NCBI GenBank assembly: GCA_035772735.1
Contig: JASDFA010000027.1
Span: forward strand, 35,136,001 to 35,200,000
Direction: 5' to 3'
Length of the DNA stretch: 64,000 nucleotides
DNA from: Datura wrightii
Lineage: Eukaryota; Streptophyta; Magnoliopsida; Solanales; Solanaceae
In this document: positions 33,018 through 44,141 of the stretch, in pieces
Layout of the letters: each line of letters opens with the position of its first letter
Position numbering within the stretch: the stretch's first letter is position 1
The notes under the pieces: model-generated
Seen by the model: only the letters and a program-made list of their open reading frames with translations
The model's database searches: none
What the model was told of the DNA's origin: nothing
Position numbers and translations under genes: made by a program

Positions 33018-34238
33018 TCAATCAATATACTCCACTTCTTCATCAGGTGCTGCTGCCTCGTCTCCCATGTCTGAATCACCCCCATCGTCATCATCGAACT
33101 CCATATCGGAGTCCTCATGACGTGTCTCCTCATCTGTGGGGACATCATCATCCGTGGGCTCTACAAAAGCTGGCCCCACTCGGCATAGAGCCCTGGCATT
33201 TTCGCCAAAAAGGTAGTCTAGCTCGAGCTGCCATAGCTCCTCTTCTGTTGCCGGCCTCCCGCCTGTCCGCAGCTGGAGCCTCTGCATCCCGTACATGCGA
33301 TCCATGTACTGATCATCCCGAGCATGTCGCTCGACAAGTGTAAGAACGGGCCCGTGGGTGGTGTCGGGTGCCTTAGTTTTAGTGACATCTAAGGCCTGCC
33401 GCTCCATCTGCGGGATGTAGTCAAGGGCCTCTTCCTCAATATCCAGGCCCCTCAAGAATGTGGTGAGTAGTCCACCAAATCCATATTTGTGCCCCTGATG
33501 CAAACGGGCTCTCTTCATGGCGGAGATAATCACTGCCCCCACATTGATCTCCAGCCCTTTCATCGGGGCGTACACCAAGCATACACGATCCCATGTTAAA
33601 TCTGTCATATGCACCCCCGGGATTAGGTAGGAACACACGATCTTAAGCCATATCCTGGCTTCCCTGTTCATCTGTGAGTAGGGCAAAGTCTGATGGTAGC
33701 CCCTCTCCTTATGACTGCTCCACCTAGCCGTCGATGGGGTTCCACACAAAGTGCGTCTGATGTCCGCATATGGTGGAGTGATATTCAGCTGTCGAAGCAC
33801 ATGGGCGTCTGTGTCCCGTGCCCCTAAGATAGCATTGAGGTGGTGGGGCTCAAAAGTGACTATTTGCCCCCTTATTTTGATGGTGTGACTTCTAAGAGTC
33901 GGGTTCCAGTTGGCGTAGAATTCCCGAATCAAGTGCATATTGCATTCCTTGGGCTCTTCAAAAATGAAGTTCAGCCCAGCTTCCTCGATCCTCTGGACAA
34001 TCCTGGGGAACTCCTGTGCCAATGGTTCCCTTGCTATGTGTTCCTCGGGGAAGTACTTGCTCTCCTTGTGCTTTGCGTACCACTTCTTCCCCTCCTCTGT
34101 CACCCACCTGGTTCCATATTGACGGCGTTGGCCGCATGGAACCACTGGTGCTGCTGGGACCGCTGTGCCCGGTTTGATTCTTTTTCTTCCAGCGCCAGAT
34201 GTTGATGCGCCTTTTCCCTTGTCTTGCCTGCTTGCCAT
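33018..34238 (-). CDS. Intact accessory protein of element A (406 aa, putative plant transposon protein-like)
   Basis: One uninterrupted frame from ATG at 34238 to a stop at 33018. An upstream in-frame GTG start at 34253 is less likely because a splice-acceptor-like CAG lies between the two. N-terminus: basic, S/G-rich (MASRQDKGKG). Middle: FPRIVQRIEEAGLNFIF, FYANWNPTLRSHTIKIRG, WLKIVCSYLIPGVHM and YGFGGLLTTFLRGLDIEEE. C-terminus: an extreme D/E-rich tail from about residue 355. I see no membrane span, signal peptide, zinc motif or protease/RT motif. It matches a decayed gene in element B along its whole length. From memory it resembles proteins labelled putative plant transposon protein; its function is unknown. 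It occupies the place of the env-like gene of Athila elements. The acidic tail could suggest nucleic-acid or chromatin mimicry, which is only inference. Confidence 0.8.
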   Translation of the reverse strand: MASRQDKGKGASTSGAGRKRIKPGTAVPAAPVVPCGQRRQYGTRWVTEEGKKWYAKHKESKYFPEEHIAREPLAQEFPRIVQRIEEAGLNFIFEEPKECNMHLIREFYANWNPTLRSHTIKIRGQIVTFEPHHLNAILGARDTDAHVLRQLNITPPYADIRRTLCGTPSTARWSSHKERGYHQTLPYSQMNREARIWLKIVCSYLIPGVHMTDLTWDRVCLVYAPMKGLEINVGAVIISAMKRARLHQGHKYGFGGLLTTFLRGLDIEEEALDYIPQMERQALDVTKTKAPDTTHGPVLTLVERHARDDQYMDRMYGMQRLQLRTGGRPATEEELWQLELDYLFGENARALCRVGPAFVEPTDDDVPTDEETRHEDSDMEFDDDDGGDSDMGDEAAAPDEEVEYID

Positions 34239-34449
34239 TTTTCCTGTCAACACAAATAGACAATATCAATGCTAAGCCAATTAAAATCTGCTTCGACTAA
34301 GGTTGGGTTAAGCTAGGCTACCCCACACTTAGTCCTTAGCCAAAATTACAACATTAAGGCAAGATCGTGCTTACTTACACAAACAAACAACAAAACATAA
34401 CAAATATGCTTAGTGCATTTGGAGAATTCGATGGTATATATTCTATGTA
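34239..34449 (-). promoter_or_regulatory. Gag-accessory gene spacer with candidate splice acceptor and second polypurine-like motif
   Basis: On the minus strand the spacer holds GGACTAAGTGTGGGG (about 34339-34319) and ends in TTGTCTATTTGTGTTGACAG directly before GAAAA and the ATG. The last stretch is T-rich and closes with CAG (34246-34244), as a plant 3' splice site would. Athila-type env-like genes are thought to be expressed from spliced RNA, so the same may hold here. Confidence 0.45.
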
Positions 34450-35835
34450 CTACTCAGCAAATTGCCCAAATTGATATTCAAGTGCCTTAGTAGCTAACTG
34501 GTTGTTCTTCACCTCGGCTGCCAATTTCACATAGTCAGCCTGCAATTGAGCTTGGTTAGCTATCATCGTCTTGAACATCTCCTCAATGCTGGGAGATGGT
34601 GGTGGAGGAGGTGCATTGTTGTTTCTATATTGTGCCTGATAGTTCTGATGACCTCCTTGATTCCTCTGCGCCCCCTGACTCGAACTTTGCCCTTGATGGT
34701 TGTTGCTACCCCAAGAGAAATTCGGGTGATTCCTCCAGTTGGAATTGTAGCTGTTGCCATACTGTTGGTGGTTGTTCCTTTGTACATTTCCCAAAAAGTT
34801 CACTGAGTCAGGATTTGCTCCACAACACTCAGCTAAGTGCTCACTACTCCCGCACACTTCACACCAAATCTGCTGCACTACATTCACCGAGGCTTGAGTC
34901 TGGTTCATTGTCATGTTACTGAAGTGGGTGTTGAGTTGATTCTGTAAAGCAGCTATCTGTGCAACAATAGCTGTAAAACCATCCACTTCCAGAACTCCTG
35001 CTGCTTTCCTTGTTCCTCCTCTTGACGAATCAGCATTCCACTCCGGATTGCCCTGCGAAATATGGTTTAACAAGGTATACAACTCCTCATAAGTTTTCTC
35101 CAATGCTTGTCCCCCAGCTGCTGAGTCTAGCAAGATTTTTGTGTGGGGTTCTAAACCCTCTATAAAAATGTGCACCAACACCTCATTGGATTGATGATGA
35201 TGTGGACAATCCCGCAACATGGACTTGAATCTTTCCCAAGCCTGATATAGATTCTCTCCCTCTCTCTGTTTAAAACTTAGAATTTGACTTCTAAGTCTTG
35301 CTGTTTTACCGGATGGAAAAAATCATATCAAGAATTTCCTTGCAAGATCATCCCACATAGTAATAGAATTCGGTGGCTTATCTTTCAACCACCTCTTGGC
35401 TTCTCCCAATAGTGAAAATGGGAACAATGTAAGCCTGACATAATCTGATGACACTCCAGCGGGGATGTAAGTGTCACTTATCTCCAAAACATTTTGGAGA
35501 TGCTGCTGTGGATCCTCAAGAGGGAGACCTGTGAACTGCCCGCTGGTGTGCAGCAATTGAACCATGTTTTGCTTGAGCTCGAACCTCCCTCCTGGCTCAG
35601 GTTTGCGGATGCTAGATGTGACATTGTTAGCATGTGGGATTGCCACCTCGCAAACCGTCCTAGCTGCTACTTCCTCGGGCACTAACATTGCCTTTACTAC
35701 TGGTGGATTCTGTTGTTGCTCCATGATTGTTTGTCTGAGCAACTGCAGCTTTTTCTCTAGAGCTTCTCTCCGCTGACGATGAAATAGTCTTTCAGGCTCT
35801 AAATATGAATCCACCAGCTCCTTGTCTCTTGCCAA
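34450..35835 (-). pseudogene. Element A gag: start codon and one sense codon lost
   Basis: One frame of 462 codons runs from the expected start to the stop at 34450, broken by a single TGA (35325-35323) after DLARKFLI. The expected ATGGC start is ATTGGC here (an extra T), so no ATG opens the frame. Domains: charged N-terminus, VRLTLFPFSLLGEAKRWLKD (Retrotrans_gag), FKQREGENLYQAWERFKSML after the stop, zinc-knuckle-like CEVCGSSEHLAECC, then N/Q/G-rich repeats and a coiled tail ending EYQFGQFAE. It would form the particle shell. The family is Athila/Tat-type. Confidence 0.85.
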
Positions 35836-35937
35836 TGTTCAACAGTATTTCTGCAAAATACATGCTAAGACCAAGTTGTCAACACTAAGAAAAAAATATA
35901 GTAAATTAACACTTAAGAAAAATTCACCAATTGCCAG

Positions 35938-35955
35938 TCCCCGGAAACGGCGCCA
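35938..35955 (-). promoter_or_regulatory. Element A primer-binding site (tRNA-Asp type)
   Basis: Minus strand TGGCGCCGTTTCCGGGGA, six bases from the LTR end. It differs from the standard complement of the tRNA-Asp 3' end at one position (T for G). Reverse transcription would start here. Confidence 0.9.
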
Positions 35956-35961
35956 AAAACT

Positions 35962-37372
35962 TGTTCGGCTTGTTATTTGGGTGTATAACTACACGCAAGT
36001 GCACGTAGTCGAACAAGTAGTAAAGTGGCTCAAGTAAGCCAAGTATCGATCCCACAGGGACTGGGATAAGGTAACAATCTACTTAAGTGTTACTATATTT
36101 ACTAAAAATGAAGACAACAGTGCAAAGAAGAGTTTGATATTTTGATTTCTAATTTTATCCTAAGTCTACAAAGATTATATAATTTGAGTCTGAACTATGA
36201 ATGTGAGCATGCTGAGGTTAAACGAACATGTAAGGAAATAAATTATCGATATAATTTGGTTAACTTTTCCTCCGGTTCCTAGTCAATTGCCAATGAATTA
36301 AAACTCTCGTATTTAACCCAACTTAAGAATCATGAACCGTCCACCTACATTTCTGTGATTAAACGAAATTCATGTTCTAGCCATACAAAACCGATTCCTT
36401 AATTGACTAATACGACTTTCAGGTATATTTCTATCCTGAAGGTAAATCAATTCTCAATTTTCCCAAACTAAGAAAAGATCATATCCTATTAATTCACAAC
36501 TTTCCAATTTCTTGCTCTCTCGAGTGAAACCGGACTTTTTAGATATACATTAACATAGGCCACACATTAATGCAGTAAGAACAAGAATCAATAGAACAAC
36601 CATGGAAGAAAAGATGAAAAACCACATTGATCAACAATCACATTTCATTACAATTGTTCTTAACCTCAGCAAGAAGAGGATTTAGCCACTCATTCGTGGA
36701 TTAAACATCGTTAAATAAGTGTTAAACATACAAGCAATTGAATTAAAGAAGAAGGAGATAGAGAAAAACCCTGAGATTTTCGTCCCCTCAACTGCCTGTA
36801 ACTCACGTTCTTGCTCCACCAAGTCAGAATATTGAAAAATGAACCTAAGTGTTCTATTTATACTAGTGGGAATTTTTCCCGAAATAACAAACAACGTGTC
36901 ACGGAGTGCATCGCGGAGCACTGCCTCCGTGACACGCCACTGACGCGGAGCCTCACTGGAAATTGATTGTCCAGGTAATAAGGCCCAACGTGGCACGGCG
37001 TGCAACGCGGGGCTAGGCCAACATGCCACGGCCCCAACGCGCACCCACACTGGAATTTGGCCAAAAATTCCCTATCCCGGCAGAAGGCCTCCGCGATGGC
37101 AGCGTGACACGGCTCCATCGCGGAGCCCCTTTAATTTGTGTCGTCCAATGCTTTGTCCTTTTCTAACATCCGAGTCCAACCCCGATCTCTCCCAACACGC
37201 ATTTTAGCTTCACAAAATTATATTTCACCTGCAAAACAACGCTAATCATGTTGGTTAGTATAAATTCACATTTTATTATCAATCACATGAGAATGTATAA
37301 ACATTGATAGATAAACAAGGCTAAAATGACACATTTGAGTATCACTTGGGCATATAAATTTGCCCAAGATCA
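35962..37372 (-). repeat. Element A 5' LTR
   Basis: 1411 bases; on minus it starts TGATCTTGGGC and ends AAGCCGAACA. TATAAATAG on minus at 36865-36857. It lacks a 6-base and a 2-base stretch present in the 3' LTR. The terminal hairpin lies at 37368-37345. Confidence 0.93.
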
Positions 37373-37590
37373 GGTGTCGCTGATCTGCCATTCTTATCTG
37401 TAGACAAAGGATATGATAAGTTTTAGGAACTCGACCCTATACTGTACTGTGCTATGGCACGACTGAGTATGAAAGAAGACTAACCATCCTATCATGCCTC
37501 GCAGCCTCCTGCCCATAGTATGTGGTGCACAACACATCCATAGACAAGACTCTACTTAGCATGGCTTGCCGACTCCCTGGGACACGACCT
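37373..37590 (-). other. Element G leader, primer-site-proximal part
   Basis: Between G's primer site and element A. No coding signal is seen beyond short chance frames. It begins with the GGTGT target copy. Confidence 0.8.
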
Positions 37591-37604
37591 GCTCTGATAC
37601 CAAG
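37591..37604 (-). promoter_or_regulatory. Element G primer-binding site (initiator tRNA-Met)
   Basis: On minus TTGGTATCAGAGC, matching the plant tRNA-iMet primer site, lies next to the LTR end at 37608. Confidence 0.9.
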
Positions 37605-37607
37605 TTT

Positions 37608-40233
37608 TTCACGCCCCGCCTTGGGGGGTATGACTGGCACTTGGTGCCCTACTAGGACCTGAACTGCTAGACTACTGAGCCTAAGCACATCTAGTGCCTG
37701 GCTGGCTCTAACTCAGATTTCTGGAAACAAAGGGCTATATAACGGCTGTAAACACAGCCTCCGGCCAACGGGCCTATAGCCACCTGTACCCGTAATAACA
37801 GTTATCCAGAAACATACTTGTAACAAGGAACCTATGCGGGTCGACAAGGCCACCATGCTGTCTAGTCATCTGTAGCTTCAACACAAGACTACTGTAAGAC
37901 TACGTGACCGGCAAGGTCACCACTACTGTCAAACTAAGGCCTCACACGGCCAACATAAATTGAAATGCTAAACAGCTATAGCAAACTGCACGGCCTCACA
38001 CGACCGGCTCAATTGACCACAGGGAAATATATACAGACTGCAAGCCTCTAGGAATACTGATAAGATGGTCGGGACAGGGCCACGGCCTACCCATACTATA
38101 CAACAAAGGAAATGATATAAACCTCTGAAATATCAAGCTCCGGATGACAGGAGCTGATGACTCTACGCTGGCTAGGATCACGAGGGATCGCCTCCTCGTC
38201 TATGAGTACCTGCAGGCAAGTAATGCAGCGCCCCATTGGGCATCAGTACCACTGGTACCGAGTATGCAAAGCAACTGAAATAATACAACTGAATACAGAT
38301 AACATAACTAACAAGTCTATGAGCACAGGATGACTAAATCTGAAGAGCTGATAGGAACTAGATCAAACCATTCTGCACTGATAGGCAGGAGCATGTCTGT
38401 AGTCACGGCGGCCTGCTGTCTATTGACTAATATATATAAAACACATAAGTACATATACATTTAGCAAGCAAGAGACAATACCAACCCCCATAAGCCGGAT
38501 GGCGCCAAGCAAGCAAACAATCTATATACCCCTACCCGGGTCAAAACCAACCAGAAATAAATCACTCCACTCATCTGCTCACTTCGGAGCTCCTCTACCG
38601 GCCCCTTGGGTCTCCGGCTCGGGCCATAGCCTCCGATATAAGCAACTGTGTCTGGGTCCGGAGGACTCCTATCTAGACAGTAACAGATAGGGTCTGGATC
38701 CCCGGACACAACTCAACGGGGCTACCTGAAACTGGAGCTACACCTATCTTAATTGAATGTACAGACAGTAACAGATAGGGTCTGGTTCCCTGGACACAAA
38801 ACTCAACAGGGCTATCTGAAATCGGAGCTGCACCTGTAATGCTGATCAGACTACTATGGGGAAAGCTTCATCCCATCTTCGTCCAAGCTGGGGACGGCAT
38901 GCCACCCCTCAGAGTGATGTAAAACCCACCCACTCAGTGGGTGACACGATTACCAACCCAGGGGCAGCGAGGACGCTCAATAAGGTGCCCTCACTCCACA
39001 TCAAGTCTCAAGAAACAAATAGCACATATAAATAGCAAGCATGTATAACTGAAAAAGACTATCTGAAATCTGATTTCTTATTCTGATCTGTTTCTATACT
39101 GAACTGATTCTTTACTGATTATACTGATTTTGAAATCTTTATTTAACTGCTTGGCTAATCTGTAGCCGGGATACTATCTGTCTGAATGGCTAATCTATAG
39201 CCATAAAACTGTCTATCTATCTGGTTTTACTTTACTAGCTTATATTCTGAAAATCTGTTTCTTTTTATTCTATAACATGCTTGCTAATCATACAATAAGC
39301 TATACTGAATCTGGAATGCTAACTCACCCTTTGGCGCATGCTTTACTAACTTTTGGACTGGATACGATACGGCAACACAACTCAGAATCTATTAGACTTA
39401 CCTAATTTTCAACATTCAACTCCGGGAGCTTCAAATACGGAGTTTACTATGATTTACCAAGCTAAGACTTACTAACTTGCCGAAGAACAACTTTACATAC
39501 CTTAACCTCGAGTTATCCGACTGTCGGACGAGGCTCGGTCAGCATTCCAGCTAAATCTCCCCAACTGCATTCATAAACACTATAATTAGTACTAAATACA
39601 ACACTATTCTGAAGGACGGCGTCACTTTCGATATAATTATAGCCTAAACTTAGGCTTATCGAAAGACGGTCGAAAACTTGCTATTTTTCAGAAGTCCAGA
39701 AGGGAGAAGTATTCACTTTACAGCTAGGAACACATAGACACTAGTTTGGAGCAATTCCACTTAGCTTAGCCCGGTAGCACGACGATTTTTCGGCCAAATT
39801 TTGTGAAACTAAATCCGTAGAAATGCTCCCTGCTGCTAAATACTTCGGTATCTAGAGTTAATTTAAGTTTGGACCACGTTTGGCAGCGTAATCGGAAGGA
39901 AATTATCAAGGAACCTTCATCCCTTTCTCCTCTCTGGTTTTTCTCTCTATTTTCACTGGAAAATATAAGAATTATTTCATTTAAAACTGAAGTGGGGCTT
40001 TATATACTTGGGCCTGGACAGGCCCAACATGTCACGGAGCCAACGTGGAGGCTCCACCTCCGTGACACGTTGCCATCGCGGAGGGGCTCTGCCCCGGTTC
40101 CTTTCGTGATGGTTCGACAGGCTACTCATCTGATCCTTTCCCGGGCCTTTCCCTAGCACGTATGGCTTTCAAATATGTTTCACCAATGCACGAATAGGCC
40201 ACCTAGGTGCCGGGAATCTCACGGGGTATAACA
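37608..40233 (-). repeat. Element G 5' LTR
   Basis: 2626 bases starting TGTTATACCCCGTGAG on minus at 40233. Its inner end reads GGGGCGTGAA instead of the usual ...TGACA. TATATAAAG on minus lies at 40006-39998. It contains the 88-base direct repeat (38675-38840) and the GC-rich word cluster (40035-40110). Open frames inside it, such as 39869-40156, have a twin in the other LTR only because the LTR is duplicated. Confidence 0.92.
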
Positions 40234-40874
40234 TATACCTTGGCAAGGTACAGTGGGCTTTCTTCGATGGGGTGTATACACTGGACTCCACGTTTAGCTC
40301 ACGTGGTTATATGTCGATTATAGACTCTCCCACTTGTAAGTATAGTTTCAGTTCAGTTCAGTTTAGCTCAGTTCGATCACTCAGTTCCAAGACATGTTTA
40401 TGACCATAAGTCAGGGTCATTATTGACCATATCAGTTGTAGCTCAGCTTTTATTATTGACGCATACTTTCTTTGTTGTATCTTATTATGATACTGGCCCA
40501 GGTTCTCAGTCTCAGCATCACCAGTAGTTCCCTCTGACAATTTCAGCAACAGCAGTCCTAATGGTGAGTTCTCATCTTTCGAGTTTAATGTTTTCTTTTC
40601 AGTTAGTTTAGTACTTAGTCAGATTTTAGAGTTAGCTGGAGGCTTGTCCCAGCAACTTATCAGTTATTAGTTGGCTTTCAAACACAGTTGTTCAGTATTC
40701 TTTTCATATATTTTTACTCTTTTCAAATCATTATTTCTTGAATAATTATGTTTATACAACTTCTACTTATGTTTACTTAGTTTACCAACGCAATGTTAGA
40801 CCATGGGTTAGCTTGGGGTCACTTATGGCACCAAGCACAGTGTCATGTCTAGGGTGTAGACTCGGGTTATGACA
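40234..40874 (+). repeat. Element F 5' LTR, part 3
   Basis: It resumes after target copy TATAC at CTTGGCAAGGTACAG, matching 47562 onward of the 3' LTR, and ends GGGTTATGACA next to the primer site. About 110 bases present in the 3' LTR (near 47775-47880) are missing here after 40455. Confidence 0.88.
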
Positions 40875-40878
40875 AATT

Positions 40879-40890
40879 TGGTATTAGAGC
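40879..40890 (+). promoter_or_regulatory. Element F primer-binding site (initiator tRNA-Met)
   Basis: TGGTATTAGAGC, one C-to-T change from the standard TGGTATCAGAGC, four bases after the LTR end. Confidence 0.88.
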
Positions 40891-41089
40891 AATAGGTTTA
40901 GAGTATCCTAGAATGTCTGAAATCCGCGTCAAGTAGAGTCCTTTTGTTGGGTATGAAGCGCGCCACACTTATGACGAGGAGGCTACAAAACGTTATTAAG
41001 AAAACTCCCTTTTTTCATACTCCTTATCATATTGAAGTTGAATCCCAAAGTGTCCTCCTAACTCGTACTCTATTCGTTTTAGTGAAAAT
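40891..41089 (+). other. Element F leader
   Basis: About 200 bases between primer site and gag start. No coding signal seen. Confidence 0.7.
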
Positions 41090-42200
41090 ATGCCTCTAAA
41101 ATGAGGAAATGGAAGGAGGGAAGCAATGCCAACCGACCTTCCCCACCAGCTCCAACAGCCGCTCAAGATGATCAAGTGTTATCAACTGCTGGTTCCAACC
41201 ATGTGAACCAACAGGTGGTTGCAATGAACGCAAATGGGTCTGCAGCAACTACTAGGGTTCCGAACTTCACCTGAATGAACCCTCCATCATTTCATGGATC
41301 TAAGGTTGGAGAGAACCCGCAGGAGTTTGTGGATGAGATGCGAAAGATCACCCGGATTATGGGTGTTAGTTCCGTGGAGAGTGCTGATCTGGCTACCTAC
41401 CAGTTGAAAGGGGTGGCTCAGATTTAGTATAATCAGTGGAAGGAATGGAAGCCAACAAAAGTAGGGTCAGTAGAGTGGGATGAGTTCACAACTGCATTTC
41501 TAGATAGATTCTTCCCTCGAAAATTGAGGGAGGCCAAGATCGCTGAATTCATGAATCTAAGGCAGGGTAACAAGACAGTGGAGGAGTATGCGTTGGATTT
41601 CACTCGGTTATCGAGGTATTCTTTGGAGATGGAAGCCGAGTCAAGGGCTTACATGCTCAAATTCATCAATGAAGTGTCAGACTTGGTACTTAAGGAGTGC
41701 AGAACCGCAATGCTCATCAAGGAAATTTACCTCTCCGGCCTCATCATTCATGCCCATAATTTTTGAGACAGAGAAGTTGAAGGATATTGAGTGGGAGAAC
41801 AAGTGGGCTAGAATAGGTCAATCAGATTATGGCCACCAAAGGTCCGGCGGTGATAGCCGCCCACAACAGCAGCAACAGAGAGCTCTAGCACCCACATCAA
41901 CCAGCGCCCCTACTTTTCAATCCTGCAAAGATCGGAAGGGTGGAGCATCTGGCTCTCAGACCTAGAGCTATAGTGCTAGAAACTATCACCCAACTTTTCC
42001 TAACTGTGGCAGGAACCATCCAAGTGAATGCCGCATAAGCAAAGAGGGTTGTTTCGGATGTAGGCAGTTGGGTCAAAGGTTAAAAGAGTGTCTGTCAGCA
42101 GGGCGGGGGGAAACTCAGTCTACCACTTCAGCAGCCCCAGTAGACCGTCTAGCTCAGTAGGGTAACATTTCAGGTATAGATGGCGATCAGCGCCAAAATC
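41090..42200 (+). pseudogene. Element F gag, decayed
   Basis: The ATG at 41090 is followed by a stop in codon 5 (MPLK-stop). The gag body reads NPPSFHGSKVGENPQEFVDEMRKITRIMGV, WDEFTTAFLDRFFPRKLREAKIAEFMNLRQ and YALDFTRLSRYS (41278-41620). A zinc-knuckle remnant GCFGCRQLGQRLKEC (about 42046-42092) has Q where the CCHC histidine should be. Stops near 41270, 41426 and 41765 break it. Confidence 0.8.
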
Positions 42201-42764
42201 ACTTTTATGCTTTGTCCTCTCATTAGGATCAGGAGAGCTCACCTGACGTGGTCATGGGTATATTATGTCTTTTCCATCTTGATGTATATGCCCTACTAGA
42301 TCCAGGAGCCACACTATCATTTGTGACTCCCTATGTAGCTGTTCAGTTTGAAATCAATCTAGATGTCCTTTCAAAATCATTCTCAGCCTCTGCCCCAGTT
42401 GGTGAGTCAGTTAGAGCCAACCGAGTATACAGAAACTGCCAGTCTCAGTGTTGAGTAAAGTAATTCCAGTTATATAGTAGAGCTATACATGGTCCATTTC
42501 GACCTCATTCATGGAATTGATTGGTTACATTATGATTATGCCTCAGTCGACTGTAGAACTAAAGTAGTCAGGTCTCAGTTTCCAAATGAACCAATCTTAG
42601 AGTGGATGGGTAGTGTTTTAGCGCCTAAGGGTTGGTTTATTTTCTATCTTAATGCAAGGAAGCTCATTTTGAAAGGGTGCATCTATCACCTAGTTTGGGT
42701 CAAAGATTCTATCTCCGATACCTCAACTATTTAGTCAGTTCCAATTGTCAGCGAATTTCCTAAC
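42201..42764 (+). pseudogene. Element F protease, decayed
   Basis: LDVYALLDPGATLSFVTPYVAVQF (42275-42345) has an intact D-P-G-A-T site. FDLIHGIDWLHY (42495-42530) corresponds to the protease tail. The frame breaks at 42452-42490 and stops at 42732. Confidence 0.75.
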
Positions 42765-43600
42765 GTGTTTCCCGAAGTCCCTCCCGAGTGGGAAATAGAC
42801 TTTGGCATAGACCTTCTTCCAGACACTCAGCCCATCCCAATTCCTCCTTACAGGATGACTCCAGTTGAGCTTAAGGAGTTGAAGGAACAACTAAAAGACC
42901 TTCTAGATAAGGGTTTCATCAGACCAAGCATCTCCCTATGGGGTGCTCCAATGTTGTTCGTGCAAAAGAAGGACGATACTCTCAGAATGTGTATTGACTA
43001 CAGTCAACTAAACAAAGTTATAGTTAACAATAGGTATCCCTACCCAAGATTAATGACTTGTTCGATCAGCTTCAAGGAGGCAGTTATTTTTTCTACGAAG
43101 ATCTCAGGTCGGGGTACCATCAACTTAGAGTCGGGGAATGTGACATATCTAAAACATCTTTCAAAACTCGGTATGGTCACTATGAATTTGTGGTAATATC
43201 CTTTAGACCAACTAATGCCCCTGCAGCTTTCATGGACCTGATGGACAGAGTATTCAAATAGTATCTGGACATGTTCGTCATTGTGATCATAGACGACATT
43301 TTGGTATACTCCAGAAATGAGGAGGAGCATGCTAACCATCTAAGGATAGTGTTGCAGACTCTGAAAGACCGCCAATTATTTGCTAAATTCAGCAAATGTT
43401 ACTTTTGGCTTAATTTTGTGTCTTTCCTCAGTCATGTGGTCTCAGGTGAGGGTATTCAGGTAGATCCTCACAAGATAGCAGCAGTGAAAGACTGGCCAAG
43501 ACCCACTTTCCCCAACAGATATCAGGAGTTTCCTGGGTCTAGCCAGTTATTATCAATGGTTTATAGAAGGGTTTTCTTCTACTGCGTCTCCTCTGACTAA
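42765..43600 (+). pseudogene. Element F reverse transcriptase, decayed
   Basis: [35 protein letters not shown] and [12 protein letters not shown] are in one frame up to about 43050. [16 protein letters not shown] and [22 protein letters not shown] are in another. [20 protein letters not shown] (43270-43328) carries the catalytic IDD. The usual FGLTNAP is FRPTNAP here. Two frame shifts and one stop (43259) disable it. Confidence 0.85.
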
Positions 43601-44141
43601 GCTAACTCAGAAAAAGGTGAAACTTCAGTGGTCAGATGCATGTGAGAAGAGTTTCCAAGAGTTGAAGACTCGACTCACTACAACTCCAAATTTGACCTTA
43701 TCAGAAGGAACATATGGGTTCGTAGTCTATTGTGATGCTTCTAGAGTTGGCCTAGGTTGCGTTCTAATGCAACAGCGTAAGGTGATAGCTTATGCCTCCA
43801 GACAGGTCAAGGTTTATGAGAAGAACTATCCGACTCATGATCTTGAATTGGAAGCAGTGGTGTTTGCTTAGAAAATATGGAGACATTACCTTTATAGGGT
43901 TCACGTGGATGTTTTCACCGACCACAAGAGCCATCAATACATGTTCAGTTAGAAGGATTTGAACCTTCATCAGAGAAGGTGGTTGGAGTTACTGAAGGAT
44001 TATGACATGAGCATGCTATATCACCTAGGCAAGGCCAATATGGTGGCTGATGCCCTAAGCAGGATGTCCATGGGGAGCGTTGCTCATGTTGAAAAGGGCA
44101 GAAAAGAACTAGCAAAGGATATTCACAGGTTAGCTCAGTAG
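43601..44141 (+). pseudogene. Element F RNase H, decayed
   Basis: [42 protein letters not shown], a stop at 43869, then VHVDVFTDHKS and LGKANMVADALSRMS. The order and catalytic acids are those of Ty3-gypsy RNase H. Confidence 0.85.

Larger units (their letters stand above)
29808..37372 (-). mobile_element. Element A: young non-autonomous Athila/Tat-type element with intact accessory gene
   Basis: 7565 bases flanked by the perfect target duplication GGTGT (29803-29807 and 37373-37377). Minus order: 5' LTR (37372-35962), tRNA-Asp primer site, gag, accessory gene, 3' UTR, 3' LTR (31226-29808). There is no protease, reverse transcriptase or integrase. I count roughly two dozen substitutions between the two 1.4 kb LTRs, the lowest divergence of any element here. 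This agrees with A being the innermost insertion. Confidence 0.92.
22156..40233 (-). mobile_element. Element G: complete chromovirus (Tekay/Del-type), minus strand, hosting A
   Basis: Bounded by the perfect target duplication TATAC (22151-22155 and 40234-40238). Minus order: 5' LTR (40233-37608), tRNA-Met primer site, leader interrupted by element A (29808-37372), gag, protease, reverse transcriptase, RNase H, integrase, chromodomain-like tail, polypurine tract, 3' LTR (24779-22156). Without A and one target copy it is about 10.5 kb. The LTRs differ by roughly 3% in the stretch I compared by eye. All enzymes are recognisable, but stops show it can no longer move on its own. Confidence 0.92.
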
